Source of the DNA: Pseudoxanthobacter soli DSM 19599
GTDB lineage: Bacteria > Pseudomonadota > Alphaproteobacteria > Rhizobiales > Segnochrobactraceae
DNA: 41,155 bases
Direction of reading: 5' to 3'
NCBI GenBank assembly: GCA_945898215.1
Contig: CAMDHY010000028.1
Coordinates: forward strand, 1-41,155
Under the pieces are notes generated by a model, which had not been told where the DNA came from, ran no database searches, and saw only the letters and a program-made list of their open reading frames with translations. Position 1 is the first letter of the stretch. The number at the start of each line of letters is the position of its first letter. The position numbers and the translations under genes were made by a program. Positions 17,942 to 27,645 of this stretch are shown piece by piece.

Positions 17942-17972
17942 GCCTGAGCCAGAACCCGGAACAAACGCCTCC

Positions 17973-19067
17973 ATGCTGCCCACCGCCAAGCTCGACGGCA
18001 TCCTGTCGCGATTCGAGGAGATCGAGGCGCACATGGCGGCCGCGCCGGAGCGCGACACCTACGTCCGCCTGACGCGCGAGTATGCCGAGCTCGAGCCGCT
18101 CGTCGCCTCGATCCGCCGGCTGCGCAAGGCCGAGCGCGAGGCGGCCGAAGTCGAGGACCTGATCGCGGATGCCGCTGGCGACGCCGAGATGGCCCGCGTC
18201 GCCGAGGGCGAAAAGGCCGCACTCGCCGAGGCGATCGAGGCCCTCGGCCACGAGATCCGGCTGGCGCTGCTGCCCAAGGACGAGGCCGACCGCAAGAGCG
18301 CCATCCTCGAGGTGCGCGCCGGCACCGGCGGTGACGAGGCGGCGCTGTTCGCCGGCGACCTCTTCCGCATGTACAGCCGCTACGCCGACCGGCGCGGCTG
18401 GAAGGTCGAGCTCCTGTCGGCGAGCGAAGGCGAGGCGGGCGGCTACAAGGAGGTGATCGCGGCGGTGAACGGCACCGACGTGTTCGCCCGCCTGAAGTTC
18501 GAATCCGGCGTCCACCGCGTCCAGCGCGTCCCCGACACCGAGGCTTCGGGCCGCATCCACACCTCGGCCGCCACCGTCGCGGTGCTGCCCGAGGCGGAGG
18601 AGGTCGACGTCGATATCGCCGACGGCGACCTGCGCATCGACACCTTCCGCGCCTCCGGCTCCGGTGGCCAGCACGTCAACACCACCGATTCGGCGATCCG
18701 CATCACCCACCTGCCGACCGGCATCGTCGTCGCCGTGCAGGACGAGCGCTCCCAGCACAAGAACCGCGCCAAGGCGATGACCCTGCTGCGCTCGCGCATC
18801 TACGACGCCGCCCGCAGCCGCCTCGACAGCGAGCGCGCCGCCGCCCGCCGCGGCCAGGTCGGCTCCGGCGACCGCTCGGAGCGCGTCCGCACCTATAATT
18901 TCCCGCAGGGCCGCGTCACCGACCATCGGATCAACCTCACCCTCTACAAGCTGCCGGAGCTGATGGAGGGCGGCGGCGCCCTCGACGAGTTGGTCGACGC
19001 GCTGCTCGCCACCCACCAGGCGGCGCTGCTCGCCGACCAGGACGGCGAGCGGAGCACGGCGGCGTGA
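17973..19067 (+). CDS. prfA: Peptide chain release factor 1
   Basis: A 364-residue class I release factor that reads UAG and UAA stop codons. The universal GGQ motif is at residues 231-233 ([19 protein letters not shown]); its Gln is methylated by the product of the next gene. The RF1 N-terminal helical domain, the [19 protein letters not shown] region and the C-terminal [13 protein letters not shown] are intact. It overlaps prmC by four bases (GTGA). Confidence 0.97.
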   Translation: MLPTAKLDGILSRFEEIEAHMAAAPERDTYVRLTREYAELEPLVASIRRLRKAEREAAEVEDLIADAAGDAEMARVAEGEKAALAEAIEALGHEIRLALLPKDEADRKSAILEVRAGTGGDEAALFAGDLFRMYSRYADRRGWKVELLSASEGEAGGYKEVIAAVNGTDVFARLKFESGVHRVQRVPDTEASGRIHTSAATVAVLPEAEEVDVDIADGDLRIDTFRASGSGGQHVNTTDSAIRITHLPTGIVVAVQDERSQHKNRAKAMTLLRSRIYDAARSRLDSERAAARRGQVGSGDRSERVRTYNFPQGRVTDHRINLTLYKLPELMEGGGALDELVDALLATHQAALLADQDGERSTAA

Positions 19068-19939
19068 GCGTTGCCGCGGTGGGCGGTCGCGCGACCGCCG
19101 GCGCGCTCCTCGCCGACGCCCGCACTTGCCTCCGCGCCGCCGGCATCGGCACCGCCGACCTCGACGCCCGCCTCCTCGTCGCGAGCCTGCTCGGCCTCAC
19201 CGCCGCGCGCCTGATCGTCGACGGCGACCGGCCGGTCGAGCGGCAGGAGGCGGCCCGCGTCGCCGCCGCGGTCGCCCGCCGCGCCGCCGGTGAGCCGGTC
19301 GGCCGCATCCTCGGCGAGCGGGAGTTCTGGGGCATCCCCTTCCGCCTCAACGAGGCGACGCTCGAGCCGCGACCGGATTCGGAGACGATTGTCGAGGCGG
19401 CGCTCTCGGCCTGCGGCGACCCGCAGCGCGCCTGGCGCATCCTCGATCTCGGCACCGGCACCGGTTGCCTGCTCGTGGCACTCCTCACCGAACGGCCCGC
19501 AGCCTGCGGCATCGGCGTCGACCTGTCGGCGCGCGCCCTCGAGGCCGCCCGTGCCAATGCCGACGCTGCCGGCGTCGGCGGCCGTGCGCTGTTCGTGCGG
19601 GCCGATCTCGCGAAACCCGTGGCGGCCGACCTCGACCTCGTCGTCTCCAACCCGCCCTACATCCGGAGCGCCGACATCGACGGGCTCGACCGCGAGGTCC
19701 GGCTCCACGATCCGCGGCTCGCGCTCGACGGCGGGGCGGACGGTCTCGATCCCTATCGCCGGCTGCTCGGCTGGGTCGGCGAAGCCTTGCGGCCGGGCGG
19801 GACGGTGGTGCTGGAGGTCGCGCCGGAGGGAGCGACCGCCGTCGCGGATCTCGGAGAGGATGCCGGATTCGCGGTGATGGACGTGCGCGCGGACCTCGCC
19901 GCCAGGCCGCGGGCGGTGGTGCTGCGGGGCGCAAATTAG
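19064..19939 (+). CDS. prmC: Release factor glutamine methyltransferase PrmC
   Basis: A 291-residue SAM-dependent enzyme that methylates the GGQ glutamine of release factors. The SAM-binding loop is [16 protein letters not shown], and the glutamine-binding NPPY begins at Asn196 ([13 protein letters not shown]). The N-terminal helical domain (LLVASLLG...[15 protein letters not shown]) is typical. GTG 19064 overlaps the prfA stop, so the enzyme and its substrate are translationally coupled. A 573-base gap follows. Confidence 0.96.
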   Translation: MSVAAVGGRATAGALLADARTCLRAAGIGTADLDARLLVASLLGLTAARLIVDGDRPVERQEAARVAAAVARRAAGEPVGRILGEREFWGIPFRLNEATLEPRPDSETIVEAALSACGDPQRAWRILDLGTGTGCLLVALLTERPAACGIGVDLSARALEAARANADAAGVGGRALFVRADLAKPVAADLDLVVSNPPYIRSADIDGLDREVRLHDPRLALDGGADGLDPYRRLLGWVGEALRPGGTVVLEVAPEGATAVADLGEDAGFAVMDVRADLAARPRAVVLRGAN

Positions 19940-20512
19940 TCCTTGGAATGCCGGGGCGAAGCGGCTAACGTCCGCTCGCCGAAGCAAAGCGCGGAAAGAG
20001 CATCGCCGCGGGGGCCGATTCGGGTAGATCAGCGACACAGCCTCACAGGGCTTCCGTCGGAGCACCACGTCCAGGGCCGGACGGACGGTCGTTTCAAGCG
20101 TCCCCTGCGAGCTCGTCGGACCGCGATCTTCTCTTCGGTCACCGGACGTGTCACCGGTTGGGTCTTCGCCAGCCGAAACTCGTTGCTCTTTGCGAACATC
20201 AGGAATTCGGGTCCGGCCCCGCCGCAGTCGAGCGGCGTCGGACACGAGGAGCGGTTCGTGGGCAAGGGCGCCGCCCTGCCGCCGCACCGCAGTGATCGAC
20301 GGGACAGGCGGACCGGACGATCGCTTCCACCATAGGGCTCGGCCGACGATCGGTCGCGGTGCGCAACGAGGCGCGGCGTGACCGAAAGCGTCGGCGCCCG
20401 GCGACACGGCGCGAGCCGGCGTCGCAGCCGACAGGCCGAGGCATGCCCCGGCCGTCGTCTCCCGGACCGTCAGAAACCAACGCCAGCGCTGTCCGCAAAG
20501 AGAAGCAAACGG
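19940..20512 (+). other. 573-base gap before the DUF4167 gene
   Basis: No convincing gene is seen; the small frames here lack ribosome sites and family motifs. The stretch is less GC-rich than its neighbours in parts. An 8-bp direct repeat GTCACCGG occurs at 20138-20145 and 20150-20157 (12-base period, about one helical turn). The region presumably holds the DUF4167 promoter and leader; a small RNA cannot be excluded but no structure was recognised. Confidence 0.4.
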
Positions 20513-21484
20513 ATGAGACCCAGTAGTTCGAACAAGCGCCTTCGCGGCAGGACCCGCAAGGGCCCGAACCCTCTGACGCGGTCTTTCGAGTCCAACGGGC
20601 CCGACGTCAAAATTCGCGGGACTGCGTTGACGATCGCCGAGAAGTACGTGCAGCTCGCGCGGGACGCGCAGGTGTCCGGTGACGGGGTCGCGGCGGAGAA
20701 CTACTTCCAGCACGCGGAGCACTATTTCCGCATGATCGCCGCGGCGCAGCCGCAGCAGGCCGGCCCCGGCCAGATGGGCTACGGCCGTGACGACGACGGC
20801 GAGGAGGAATACGAGGGCCGCGGCGAGTTCAACAACCGCCCGGAGCCCTACGGCCAGCCGCAGCATCAGTCCCCGCCGCAGCCGCACCGCGGCAACGGTG
20901 CCCCCTACCAGAGCCACGAGCAGGGTGGCCATCGCGGCTACGAGCAGCGTGACAACCGCGGCTACGAGAGCCGCGGCAACGATCCGCGCGGCAACGACCA
21001 GCGCGGCGGCGATCCCCGCGGCGAGGAGAATCGCTCCTACGGGGACCAGCGTCCACCGCGCGAGCCGCGCCCGCCCTATGAAGGTCAGCGCCCGCAGCAC
21101 GAGCCGCGTCACGGTGGCGAGCAGCGTCGCTATGACCGGGCGCCGGCGCCGCAGAACGGCGGCATCAATGGCCACGTCCCGGCAGCCCCGGCCCCCGTCG
21201 CGGCACCGCTCCCCGGCCTCGGCCCGCAGCCCGATCTCGAGCCTCCCGTCGCTGCCAACCCGGCCCCGGCGCCCATGGCGGCTCCGTCCCCGGCTCCCGA
21301 GCCGGTGATGTCCGACGCCGATGCCGGCGCGCTCGCTGTGGCGGCCGAGGATGGCGCGCCCCGTCCCCGTCGTCGAAGCCGCGGCAGCCGCGGTCGCGGC
21401 CGCCGGGCGGACGGGACGACCGGCGAGGAGGGCGAGGGCGCTCCCGCGCTCCCCTTCGCCGAGGACGGCCCCGCCGAGGGCTGA
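20513..21484 (+). CDS. DUF4167 domain protein, probable RNA-binding
   Basis: A 323-residue protein. The conserved DUF4167 part is N-terminal (about residues 1-85: [30 protein letters not shown], then [16 protein letters not shown] and [14 protein letters not shown]). The middle (about 100-220) is a hydrophilic, Arg/Gly/Gln/Tyr-rich disordered region with repeats of the type [16 protein letters not shown]; then an Ala/Pro linker; the tail is basic ([16 protein letters not shown]). RGG-like repeats suggest RNA binding. The domain is found in alphaproteobacteria and sits between prmC and clpB in many of them. Its function is not established. A strong terminator follows. Confidence 0.9.
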   Translation: MRPSSSNKRLRGRTRKGPNPLTRSFESNGPDVKIRGTALTIAEKYVQLARDAQVSGDGVAAENYFQHAEHYFRMIAAAQPQQAGPGQMGYGRDDDGEEEYEGRGEFNNRPEPYGQPQHQSPPQPHRGNGAPYQSHEQGGHRGYEQRDNRGYESRGNDPRGNDQRGGDPRGEENRSYGDQRPPREPRPPYEGQRPQHEPRHGGEQRRYDRAPAPQNGGINGHVPAAPAPVAAPLPGLGPQPDLEPPVAANPAPAPMAAPSPAPEPVMSDADAGALAVAAEDGAPRPRRRSRGSRGRGRRADGTTGEEGEGAPALPFAEDGPAEG

Positions 21485-21508
21485 TCGACCTCGGCATCAG
21501 TTCGTGCG

Positions 21509-21533
21509 AAAAGGGGGCTTCGGCCCCCTTTTT
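21509..21533 (+). terminator. Rho-independent terminator after the DUF4167 gene
   Basis: Six G/C base pairs, GGGGGC (21513-21518) with GCCCCC (21523-21528), close a TTCG tetraloop; four flanking A-T pairs extend the stem and a run of five T follows. It ends 24-49 bases after the DUF4167 stop and separates that transcription unit from clpB. It is the clearest terminator in the window. Confidence 0.93.
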
Positions 21534-21556
21534 GTTGCCCGTATGCAACACCATAT
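21534..21556 (+). promoter_or_regulatory. Inverted repeat and weak heat-shock-like boxes before clpB
   Basis: GTTGC-ccgtat-GCAAC (21534-21549) is a perfect 5-bp-arm repeat directly after the terminator, followed by CCATAT (21551-21556). GTTGCC...CCATAT is loosely like an RpoH promoter (CTTG...CCCAT), and clpB is an RpoH target in many proteobacteria, but the match is weak and the leader to clpB is about 120 bases. Confidence 0.25.
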
Positions 21557-21674
21557 CGCCGTCGGAGCCGGCCCGCATGGGCGGCTCCGCCGGTGGCCGC
21601 CAAGCGGCACCGGGATGCACCGACGGCCGCGCACGGCTCCAACGAGGGTGGCGCGGCGGGAAGGAGACCGGTCC

Positions 21675-24275
21675 ATGAATTTCGAGAAGTACACCGAGCG
21701 CGCCCGCGGCTTCGTGCAGTCCGCCCAGACCAACGCGCTCGGCCAGGGACACCAGCAGTTTACCCCCGAGCACATCCTGAAGGTGCTGCTCGACGATCCC
21801 GAGGGCCTTGCGGCGGGGCTTGTCGCCCGCGCGGGCGGCAATCCGCAGGCGGCGCTCGCCGGCGTCGAGCGGGCGCTTGCCAAGCTGCCGAAGGTCGCCG
21901 GCGGCGGCAGCGGCCAGCTCTACCTCGCCGGCGCCACCGCCAAGGTGTTCGCCGAGGCCGAGCGCCTCGCCCAGAAGGCCGGCGACAGCTTCGTTACCGT
22001 CGAGCGGCTGCTGTCGGCGCTCGCCGCCACGAGCGATGCCGAGAGCGCCCGGATCCTCAAGGACGCCGGCGCCACCCCGCAGACGATCGAGGCGGCCATC
22101 TCCGAGCTGCGCAAGGGCCGCACGGCCGATTCGGCCTCCGCCGAGACGCAGTACGACGCCCTGAAGAAGTACGCCCGCGACCTCACCCAGGCGGCGCGCG
22201 ACGGCAAGCTCGATCCAGTGATCGGCCGCGACGACGAGATCCGCCGCACCATCCAGGTGCTGTCGCGGCGCACCAAGAACAATCCGGTGCTGATCGGCGA
22301 GCCCGGCGTCGGCAAGACGGCGATCGCCGAAGGCCTCGCCTTGCGCATCGTCAACGGCGACGTGCCGGAGAGCCTGAAGGACAAGAAGCTGCTCGCCCTC
22401 GACATGGGCGCGCTGATCGCCGGCGCGAAGTATCGCGGCGAGTTCGAGGAGCGCCTGAAGGCGGTGCTGTCGGAGGTGACGGCGGCCGAGGGCCAGCTCG
22501 TCCTGTTCATCGACGAGATGCACACCCTCGTCGGGGCTGGCAAGGCCGATGGCGCGATGGACGCGTCGAACCTTCTGAAGCCGGCGCTCGCCCGTGGCGA
22601 GCTGCACTGCATCGGCGCCACCACCCTCGACGAGTACCGCAAGTACGTCGAGAAGGACGCGGCGCTGGCGCGGCGCTTCCAGCCGGTCTTCGTCGGCGAG
22701 CCGACGGTCGAGGACACCGTTTCGATCCTGCGCGGCCTGAAGGAGAAGTACGAGCAGCACCACAAGGTGCGCATCTCCGACGGTGCGCTGGTGGCGGCGG
22801 CGACCCTGTCCAACCGCTACATCACCGACCGCTTCCTGCCGGACAAGGCGATCGACCTCGTCGACGAGGCCGCTTCGCGCGTCCGCATGCAGGTGGATTC
22901 GAAGCCCGAGGAACTCGATGAGATCGATCGCCGGGTGATCCAGCTGAAGATCGAGCGGGAGGCGCTGAAGAAGGAAACCGACACCGCCTCGCGCGACCGG
23001 CTGCAGCGGCTCGAGAAGGAACTCGCCGATCTCGAGGAACAGTCGGCCGAGGTGACGGCGCGGTGGAAGGCCGAGAAGGACAAGCTCGGCAGCGCCGCCG
23101 ATCTCAAGAAGCAGCTCGAGGATGCCCGCAACGAGCTCGCCAACGCCCAGCGCCGCGGAGAGTACCAGCGTGCCGGCGAGCTCACCTACGCCGTCAGTCC
23201 GGGCCTCGAGAAGCAGCTCGCCGAGATCGAGGCGAGCGGCGGTGGCGATGGCATGGTGGAGGAGATCGTCACCCCCGACCACGTCGCCCAGGTCGTCTCG
23301 CGCTGGACCGGCGTGCCGGTCGACCGCATGCTCGAGGGCGAGCGCGAGAAGCTCTTGCGCATGGAGGACGAACTCGCCAAGCGCGTCATCGGCCAGGCCG
23401 AGGCGGTGCATGCCGTCTCGACGGCCGTCAGGCGTGCCCGAGCCGGGCTGCAGGACCCGAACCGGCCAATCGGCTCGTTCATGTTCCTGGGGCCCACCGG
23501 CGTCGGCAAGACGGAGCTGACGAAGGCGCTCGCCGCCTATCTCTTCGACGACGACACCGCAATGGTGCGCATCGACATGTCGGAGTTCATGGAGAAGCAC
23601 TCCGTGTCCCGGCTGATCGGCGCCCCGCCCGGCTATGTCGGCTACGAGGAGGGCGGTGCGCTGACCGAAGCCGTGCGGCGGCGGCCCTATCAGGTCGTGC
23701 TGTTCGACGAGATCGAGAAGGCTCACCCGGACGTCTTCAACGTCCTCCTGCAGGTGCTCGACGACGGGCGGCTGACGGACGGGCAGGGGCGGACGGTCGA
23801 CTTCCGCAACACCATCATCGTGATGACGTCAAACCTCGGCTCCGAGTACCTCGCCAACCAGGGCGACGGCGAGGACGTGGCGGAGGTCCGCGATCTGGTG
23901 ATGGGGGCGGTGCGCGCCCACTTCAGGCCGGAGTTCCTGAACCGGCTGGACGACATCATCCTGTTCCACCGGCTGCGGCGGACGGAGATGGGGGCGATCG
24001 TCGACATCCAGCTCCTGCGCCTGCAGAAGCTGCTCGACGACCGGCGCATCCGGCTCGAACTCGATCCCTCGGCACGCGCGTGGCTGGCCGACAAGGGCTA
24101 CGACCCTGTCTACGGGGCACGGCCCCTGAAGCGCGTCATCCAGCGCGAGGTGCAGGATCCGCTCGCCGAGAAAATCCTCGCCGGCGAGATCGCCGACGGG
24201 TCGGTGGTGCGGGCGACGGCGGGCACGGATCGCCTGTTGTTCTCGCCGGCGGAAGCGGCCGACGAGGCCGCCTGA
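21675..24275 (+). CDS. clpB: ATP-dependent disaggregase ClpB
   Basis: An 866-residue Hsp100 chaperone that pulls apart protein aggregates with DnaK/DnaJ/GrpE. Order of domains: Clp N-terminal domain (1-150); AAA1 with Walker A GEPGVGKT (Lys214) and Walker [16 protein letters not shown]; coiled-coil M-domain (about 395-525); AAA2 with Walker A GPTGVGKT (Lys612) and [15 protein letters not shown]-terminal small domain. The M-domain marks it as ClpB and not ClpA. AAGGAG lies eight bases before ATG 21675. Its co-chaperone gene grpE is 2.2 kb downstream on the other strand. Confidence 0.98.
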   Translation: MNFEKYTERARGFVQSAQTNALGQGHQQFTPEHILKVLLDDPEGLAAGLVARAGGNPQAALAGVERALAKLPKVAGGGSGQLYLAGATAKVFAEAERLAQKAGDSFVTVERLLSALAATSDAESARILKDAGATPQTIEAAISELRKGRTADSASAETQYDALKKYARDLTQAARDGKLDPVIGRDDEIRRTIQVLSRRTKNNPVLIGEPGVGKTAIAEGLALRIVNGDVPESLKDKKLLALDMGALIAGAKYRGEFEERLKAVLSEVTAAEGQLVLFIDEMHTLVGAGKADGAMDASNLLKPALARGELHCIGATTLDEYRKYVEKDAALARRFQPVFVGEPTVEDTVSILRGLKEKYEQHHKVRISDGALVAAATLSNRYITDRFLPDKAIDLVDEAASRVRMQVDSKPEELDEIDRRVIQLKIEREALKKETDTASRDRLQRLEKELADLEEQSAEVTARWKAEKDKLGSAADLKKQLEDARNELANAQRRGEYQRAGELTYAVSPGLEKQLAEIEASGGGDGMVEEIVTPDHVAQVVSRWTGVPVDRMLEGEREKLLRMEDELAKRVIGQAEAVHAVSTAVRRARAGLQDPNRPIGSFMFLGPTGVGKTELTKALAAYLFDDDTAMVRIDMSEFMEKHSVSRLIGAPPGYVGYEEGGALTEAVRRRPYQVVLFDEIEKAHPDVFNVLLQVLDDGRLTDGQGRTVDFRNTIIVMTSNLGSEYLANQGDGEDVAEVRDLVMGAVRAHFRPEFLNRLDDIILFHRLRRTEMGAIVDIQLLRLQKLLDDRRIRLELDPSARAWLADKGYDPVYGARPLKRVIQREVQDPLAEKILAGEIADGSVVRATAGTDRLLFSPAEAADEAA

Positions 24276-24302
24276 CCGGGCACGGGCGGGGCGAAGGCGA
24301 TT

Positions 24303-24340
24303 GCTCCTCCCCCTCCCGCATCTGCGGGAGGGGGAGGAGC
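24303..24340. repeat. Perfect 17-bp-arm palindromic repeat after clpB
   Basis: Arms at 24303-24319 and 24324-24340 are perfectly complementary around an ATCT loop. The arms consist of C/T-rich and G/A-rich strands ending in CTCCCGC/GCGGGAG. The core CTCCCGCAT.GCGGGAG resembles the palindrome at 34371-34398 and the translated one in ileS (41085-41107). It may also end clpB transcription, 28 bases after its stop, though no T-run follows. Confidence 0.75.
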
Positions 24341-24651
24341 GAGTCGAGAGCGAGCGGGAAAGAACGGACTAGGGGGGAGGCGTCCGTGTTCGCCCACTCG
24401 CCTCGGCTGCTGGGTGTCGCGCGTCTTCTAGACGGCGAAGGCATTCTCTGTGGGCACGACCGTGCCGAGCGATTATCGATTGTCCCGTATTACCGTAACC
24501 CGGGCCCGATATGCGTCACTGTTCAGGGCGCAACACTTCGAGTCAAGCGCGAGATTTCGAAATTCCTGCACGTTTTCGCGACGTGGCATTATCTAGACGT
24601 GCGGCACAAAAGTGCCTACCAGTCTCAAGAGCATCGGGGGCATCAGGGCGG
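24341..24651 (+). other. Leader region of the GntR-type gene
   Basis: No gene is seen. With the preceding repeat this makes a 376-base gap. The part from 24460 on is distinctly richer in A and T than its surroundings. It contains a 10-bp palindrome ATTTCGAAAT (24554-24563), a -10-like TATCTA (24590-24595) without a clear -35, and GGCAC-AAAA-GTGCC (24603-24616), any of which could be GntR operator half-sites. Confidence 0.35.
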
Positions 24652-25383
24652 ATGGGCCGGCGGGGCGGCGATTGGGGACGGGAGGCGGGGCGGTCCGGCG
24701 AGTTCGACGGCCCGTCCGAGCCCACCGACGCAACCCTGACCGAGCGCGCCTACCGTGAAATCCGCCGCGACATCCGCGACGGCACGCTGCCGCCCGGCGA
24801 GGCGCTCAGGCTCGTCGCGCTGCGCGAGCGCTTCGCCGTAGGTTTCACGCCGCTGCGGGAGGCGATGATGCGCCTCGTCACCGAGCGGTTCGTGCTGGTC
24901 TCCGGGCAAAAGGGCTTCCGCGTCGCCCCCGCCGCCCGCGAGGACTTCGAGGATCTCCTCGACAGCCGCTTGCGCCTCGAACTCCTGCTGGTGCCGGAGG
25001 CGATCGCCCGTGGCGACGACCACTGGGAAGCCACCGTGCTCGCGACCTTCCACATGCTGTCGCGCCGGCCGATCCTCGATCCGGCCACTGGCCTTCTGGC
25101 GCCGGGGTGGGCCTCGGCCCACGAGCAGTTCCATCGCGCGCTGGTGGAGGCGGCGCCGAGCGTGCGGATGAAGTGGATCTGGCTATGGCTGTTCGAGCAC
25201 TCGGAGCGCTACAAGGCGCTGCTCGCGCGGGCCGGCGGCATTCCCGGCGACGACCGCGCCGCCCATGAGCGGCTCCTGCATGCGGCACTCGCCCGCGACC
25301 CCGTCGCCGCCGCGCAGGCGTGCCGCGACCATGCCGCCGTCTTCCAGGCGCGTGCGCAGGCGACGCTCTGGCCGGACGGCTGA
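24652..25383 (+). CDS. GntR-family regulator (FadR subfamily, FCD domain)
   Basis: A 243-residue regulator from ATG 24652. The winged helix is at about residues 25-95 (LTERAYREIRRDIRDGTLPPGEALRLVALRERFAVGFTPLREAMMRL, then GQKGFRVAP), and an all-helical FCD effector domain follows. FCD histidines that bind metal or ligand in relatives appear in EQFHRALVEA, AAHERLLHAA and CRDHAAVF. Regulators of this type respond to small organic acids or amino acids. No metabolic gene is adjacent on the same strand, so the target is not evident. In-frame ATG codons upstream (from 24511) are considered leader sequence. Confidence 0.88.
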   Translation: MGRRGGDWGREAGRSGEFDGPSEPTDATLTERAYREIRRDIRDGTLPPGEALRLVALRERFAVGFTPLREAMMRLVTERFVLVSGQKGFRVAPAAREDFEDLLDSRLRLELLLVPEAIARGDDHWEATVLATFHMLSRRPILDPATGLLAPGWASAHEQFHRALVEAAPSVRMKWIWLWLFEHSERYKALLARAGGIPGDDRAAHERLLHAALARDPVAAAQACRDHAAVFQARAQATLWPDG

Positions 25384-25399
25384 GGGCCCGGCCGACGGT

Positions 25400-25435
25400 G
25401 CTCAGTCGAACATGTTGGCTCAGTCGAACATGTTG
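25400..25435. repeat. 18-bp perfect tandem duplication spanning a stop codon
   Basis: GCTCAGTCGAACATGTTG occurs twice in direct tandem (25400-25417 and 25418-25435). On the minus strand the inner copy encodes the last residues NMFD and the stop of the VWA protein; because 18 bases are six codons, the outer copy repeats NMFD-stop in the same frame just after the gene. It looks like a replication-slippage event. Confidence 0.9.
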
Positions 25436-26220
25436 CAGGGCACCGCGGCCCGGCCGGCGGCCGGCACCACCTTCGCCGTGTCGCCCGTCAACCCGGCGAT
25501 CTCCAGCACCAGTTTGAGGCGGATCGCATCGGCGAAGCCGTCGAGGCTGCGCACCGGCACGACGAACGAGCCCGGACCGCCGATGACGCAGTCCTCGTAG
25601 TAGTGGTCGAGGTTGGGCAGGTGATACCAACTCGCGCCCTCGCTCAGCATCAGCGGCAGGCCGTTGATGGTGATGCCCTTCGCGATCAGCGCGTCGCGGC
25701 TGGTGGTGACAACGCCGCCCTGGTTGTTGGGTCCGTCGCCGGAAATGTCGATGACCTGGCGCACGCCCTTGTAGCCGTTGTCGGCGAACAGCCCGCCGGC
25801 ATAGGCGAGGGCGGACGAGATCGAGGTGCGCTGCACCGTCTTCAGCGGCGCCTCGGCGAGGCGATTGGCGAAGGCCTCCGCCGACTGCGGTCCGTCGATG
25901 AGCTGCCAGTCGGCGACCACGAACTGCTCGCCGACCCCGCCCCACTCGATGTAGGTGATCGCGACCTTGCCCGTCATGCCGTAGGCGACCGCCTTCGCCA
26001 CCTCCTCCGACACCAGGGCGGAGACGTAGCCGTCGCGCTGGATCTGCTGTTCGTACTCGTCCATCGACTGCGAGATGTCGACGGCGAGCACGAGTTCGAC
26101 GTCCACCTCGACATCGTCGGCTTCTGCCGGCACGGCGACGGTGAGCGAGGCGAAGACGGCGGCGGCGGCCGCGGCGGCGCGGGGAAGCTTCAAGGCGATC
26201 GGCAAGACGAAGACCTCCAT
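25420..26220 (-). CDS. Exported DUF1194 von Willebrand factor A-like protein
   Basis: A 266-residue protein with an N-terminal signal peptide (positively charged start, Ala-rich core, cleavage near VPAEA-DD at about 34). The mature part is a VWA-like fold of the DUF1194 family: MIDAS-type DISQSMDEYE (DxSxS at 48-52), the Thr in TSISSAL, and VIDISGDGPNNQGG with the usual late Asp. This implies a divalent-metal-dependent protein-binding role in the periplasm; the partner is unknown. ATG 26220 is preferred over 26274 because it starts right at the signal peptide. The C-terminus is affected by the tandem duplication, which adds a spare stop. Confidence 0.87.
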   Translation of the reverse strand: MEVFVLPIALKLPRAAAAAAAVFASLTVAVPAEADDVEVDVELVLAVDISQSMDEYEQQIQRDGYVSALVSEEVAKAVAYGMTGKVAITYIEWGGVGEQFVVADWQLIDGPQSAEAFANRLAEAPLKTVQRTSISSALAYAGGLFADNGYKGVRQVIDISGDGPNNQGGVVTTSRDALIAKGITINGLPLMLSEGASWYHLPNLDHYYEDCVIGGPGSFVVPVRSLDGFADAIRLKLVLEIAGLTGDTAKVVPAAGRAAVPCNMFD

Positions 26221-26290
26221 CACAGGGACGGTGCGGTCCTCGGGCGTTCTTCCCGGCGATCGCCGGGTGCTCATCCGGCGGTCGCTCTCC

Positions 26291-26310
26291 AGTCGTTGCT
26301 GACAACGACT
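26291..26310. promoter_or_regulatory. Perfect 8-bp-arm inverted repeat, candidate operator
   Basis: AGTCGTTG-CTGA-CAACGACT lies about 70 bases upstream of the VWA gene start, in the 297-base gap after grpE. No T-run follows on either strand, so a protein-binding site is likelier than a terminator. The binding protein is unknown. The rest of this gap holds an A/T-richer stretch with a second hairpin (TTCCGCG/CGCGGAA, 26429-26449) and no gene. Confidence 0.45.
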
Positions 26311-26517
26311 TCAAGCACCGTGCCAACGCCGCGAAGGCGGGCACGGGCAAGGGGTTGCGACGACGGCGACCTTCCGCCGCCGACATGATCGTGTTGCAAT
26401 GCCGAAGAAATAGGCGCGCGCTGCGTGCTTCCGCGCCAGAGACGCGGAAAAAACGCTTTTACCACCAAAAGTTTAGAGCGCGAGCCAGCTTTGTTGTGCT
26501 GCGGAATCCGAGTCGCG

Positions 26518-27144
26518 TCAGCCGGCCGCGGCGGCCGGGTTTGCCGCCGTGTCGGCCGCGCCAGCGGCGGCCTTCGGCCCGCCCTTCGCCACCCCCACCA
26601 GCGCCGGCCGCAGCACCCGGTCGCCGATCACGTAGCCCGGCTGCAGGACCTTCACCACCGTCCCGCTCGCGACCGAGGGGTCTGGCACCTCGAACATCGC
26701 CTGATGGTGGTTGGGGTCGAAGCGCTCGCCGGCCGGGTCGATCCGGCGCACGCCGTGCTTGCCGAGGGTGGCGACGAACTCGCGCTCGGTCATCTCGACG
26801 CCGGAGAGCAGCGCCGCCAGCGCCTCGCCGCCCGCCGCCCGCGCGTCGGCGGAGACGGCTTCCAGGGTGCGGCCGAGATTGTCGCCGACCGACAGCACGT
26901 CGCGCGCGAAGGCCGTGACGGCATAGCGGCTGGCGTCCTGCACCTCGCGCTCGGTGCGGCGGCGCAGGTTTTCCATCTCGGCGAGCGTCCGCAGCACCTG
27001 GTCCTTCAGGCCGGCGTTCTCAGCCGCGAGGACCAGGATCTCGTGGGCGAGCCCCGTCTCGTGGTCGGCCTCCGGAGATGCCTCCGAAGCGGCGGTCTCG
27101 ACGGGGGGCAGGTCGGCTTCGGCGTGCGGATCTGGCTTGTTCAT
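26518..27144 (-). CDS. grpE: Nucleotide exchange factor GrpE
   Basis: A 208-residue co-chaperone that releases ADP from DnaK. The long N-terminal helix is at about 35-95 ([32 protein letters not shown]), and the C-terminal beta domain includes [21 protein letters not shown] and [27 protein letters not shown], the GrpE signature. The Ala-rich end is unremarkable. It follows trxA by about 60 bases on the same strand, not hrcA or dnaK as in many bacteria. Confidence 0.96.
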   Translation of the reverse strand: MNKPDPHAEADLPPVETAASEASPEADHETGLAHEILVLAAENAGLKDQVLRTLAEMENLRRRTEREVQDASRYAVTAFARDVLSVGDNLGRTLEAVSADARAAGGEALAALLSGVEMTEREFVATLGKHGVRRIDPAGERFDPNHHQAMFEVPDPSVASGTVVKVLQPGYVIGDRVLRPALVGVAKGGPKAAAGAADTAANPAAAAG

Positions 27145-27156
27145 GCTGGTCCCCGG

Positions 27157-27176
27157 CGGGGCCGCGCGCGGCCCCG
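27157..27176. other. 20-bp GC palindrome between trxA and grpE
   Basis: CGGGGCCGCG and CGCGGCCCCG form a perfect uninterrupted palindrome 12 bases before the grpE start, next to its likely ribosome site (GGGGA). It could form a hairpin in the mRNA that limits trxA read-through or grpE translation; no T-run follows on the minus strand. Confidence 0.4.
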
Positions 27177-27206
27177 TCTTTCAATCGGTCGATCGGTGGC
27201 CGAAGG

Positions 27207-27527
27207 TCAGGCGTTGCTGTTGATCCACTCGGCCAGGCGCCCCTTCGGAGCGGCACCGACCTGTGTCGCGGCGAGCTCGCCGTTCTTGAACATCAGCAGC
27301 GTCGGGATCGAACGGATACCGTACTTCGTCGCCGTCTGGTGGTTCTCGTCGACGTTCAGCTTCACGATCTTGACGCGGCCCTGCAATTCATTGCCGATCT
27401 CCTCGAGAGCCGGAGCGATCATCTTGCAGGGGCCGCACCATTCGGCCCAGAAATCGACGACCACCGGCTCGCTGGAATCGAGCACGTCGGCCTTGAAGGA
27501 GGCATCGGTAACTTTGGACGTCGCCAT
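27207..27527 (-). CDS. trxA: Thioredoxin 1
   Basis: A 106-residue cytoplasmic thioredoxin. The redox motif WCGPC has Cys31 and Cys34, the buried Asp25 is present ([18 protein letters not shown]), and the cis-proline is in [10 protein letters not shown]. It reduces disulfides in ribonucleotide reductase and many other proteins. It is on the same strand as ccmG and grpE, 118 bases downstream of ccmG. Confidence 0.97.
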   Translation of the reverse strand: MATSKVTDASFKADVLDSSEPVVVDFWAEWCGPCKMIAPALEEIGNELQGRVKIVKLNVDENHQTATKYGIRSIPTLLMFKNGELAATQVGAAPKGRLAEWINSNA

Positions 27528-27645
27528 GACGGACCTCGTGAACTGTGTCGGGCGAGACGCTCGCCGACGTCGCGCCGAACGTAGGAAGCGACCCCCCGCC
27601 CGTCAAGGACGGGGGGCACCGCGGGGAGGGTCAAAAGGGGCGTGA

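Noticed and set aside
15686-18058. 790-codon minus-strand frame antisense to ptsP
   Set aside because: ptsP is fully conserved; the opposite frame has shadow composition and no domain.
20029-20265. 78-codon minus-strand frame in the prmC/DUF4167 gap
   Set aside because: No ribosome site, no recognisable motif and antisense to the presumed leader; not supported as a gene.
26429-26449. Hairpin TTCCGCG/CGCGGAA as a grpE terminator
   Set aside because: On the minus strand the T-run comes before the stem, not after it, so it does not have terminator geometry.
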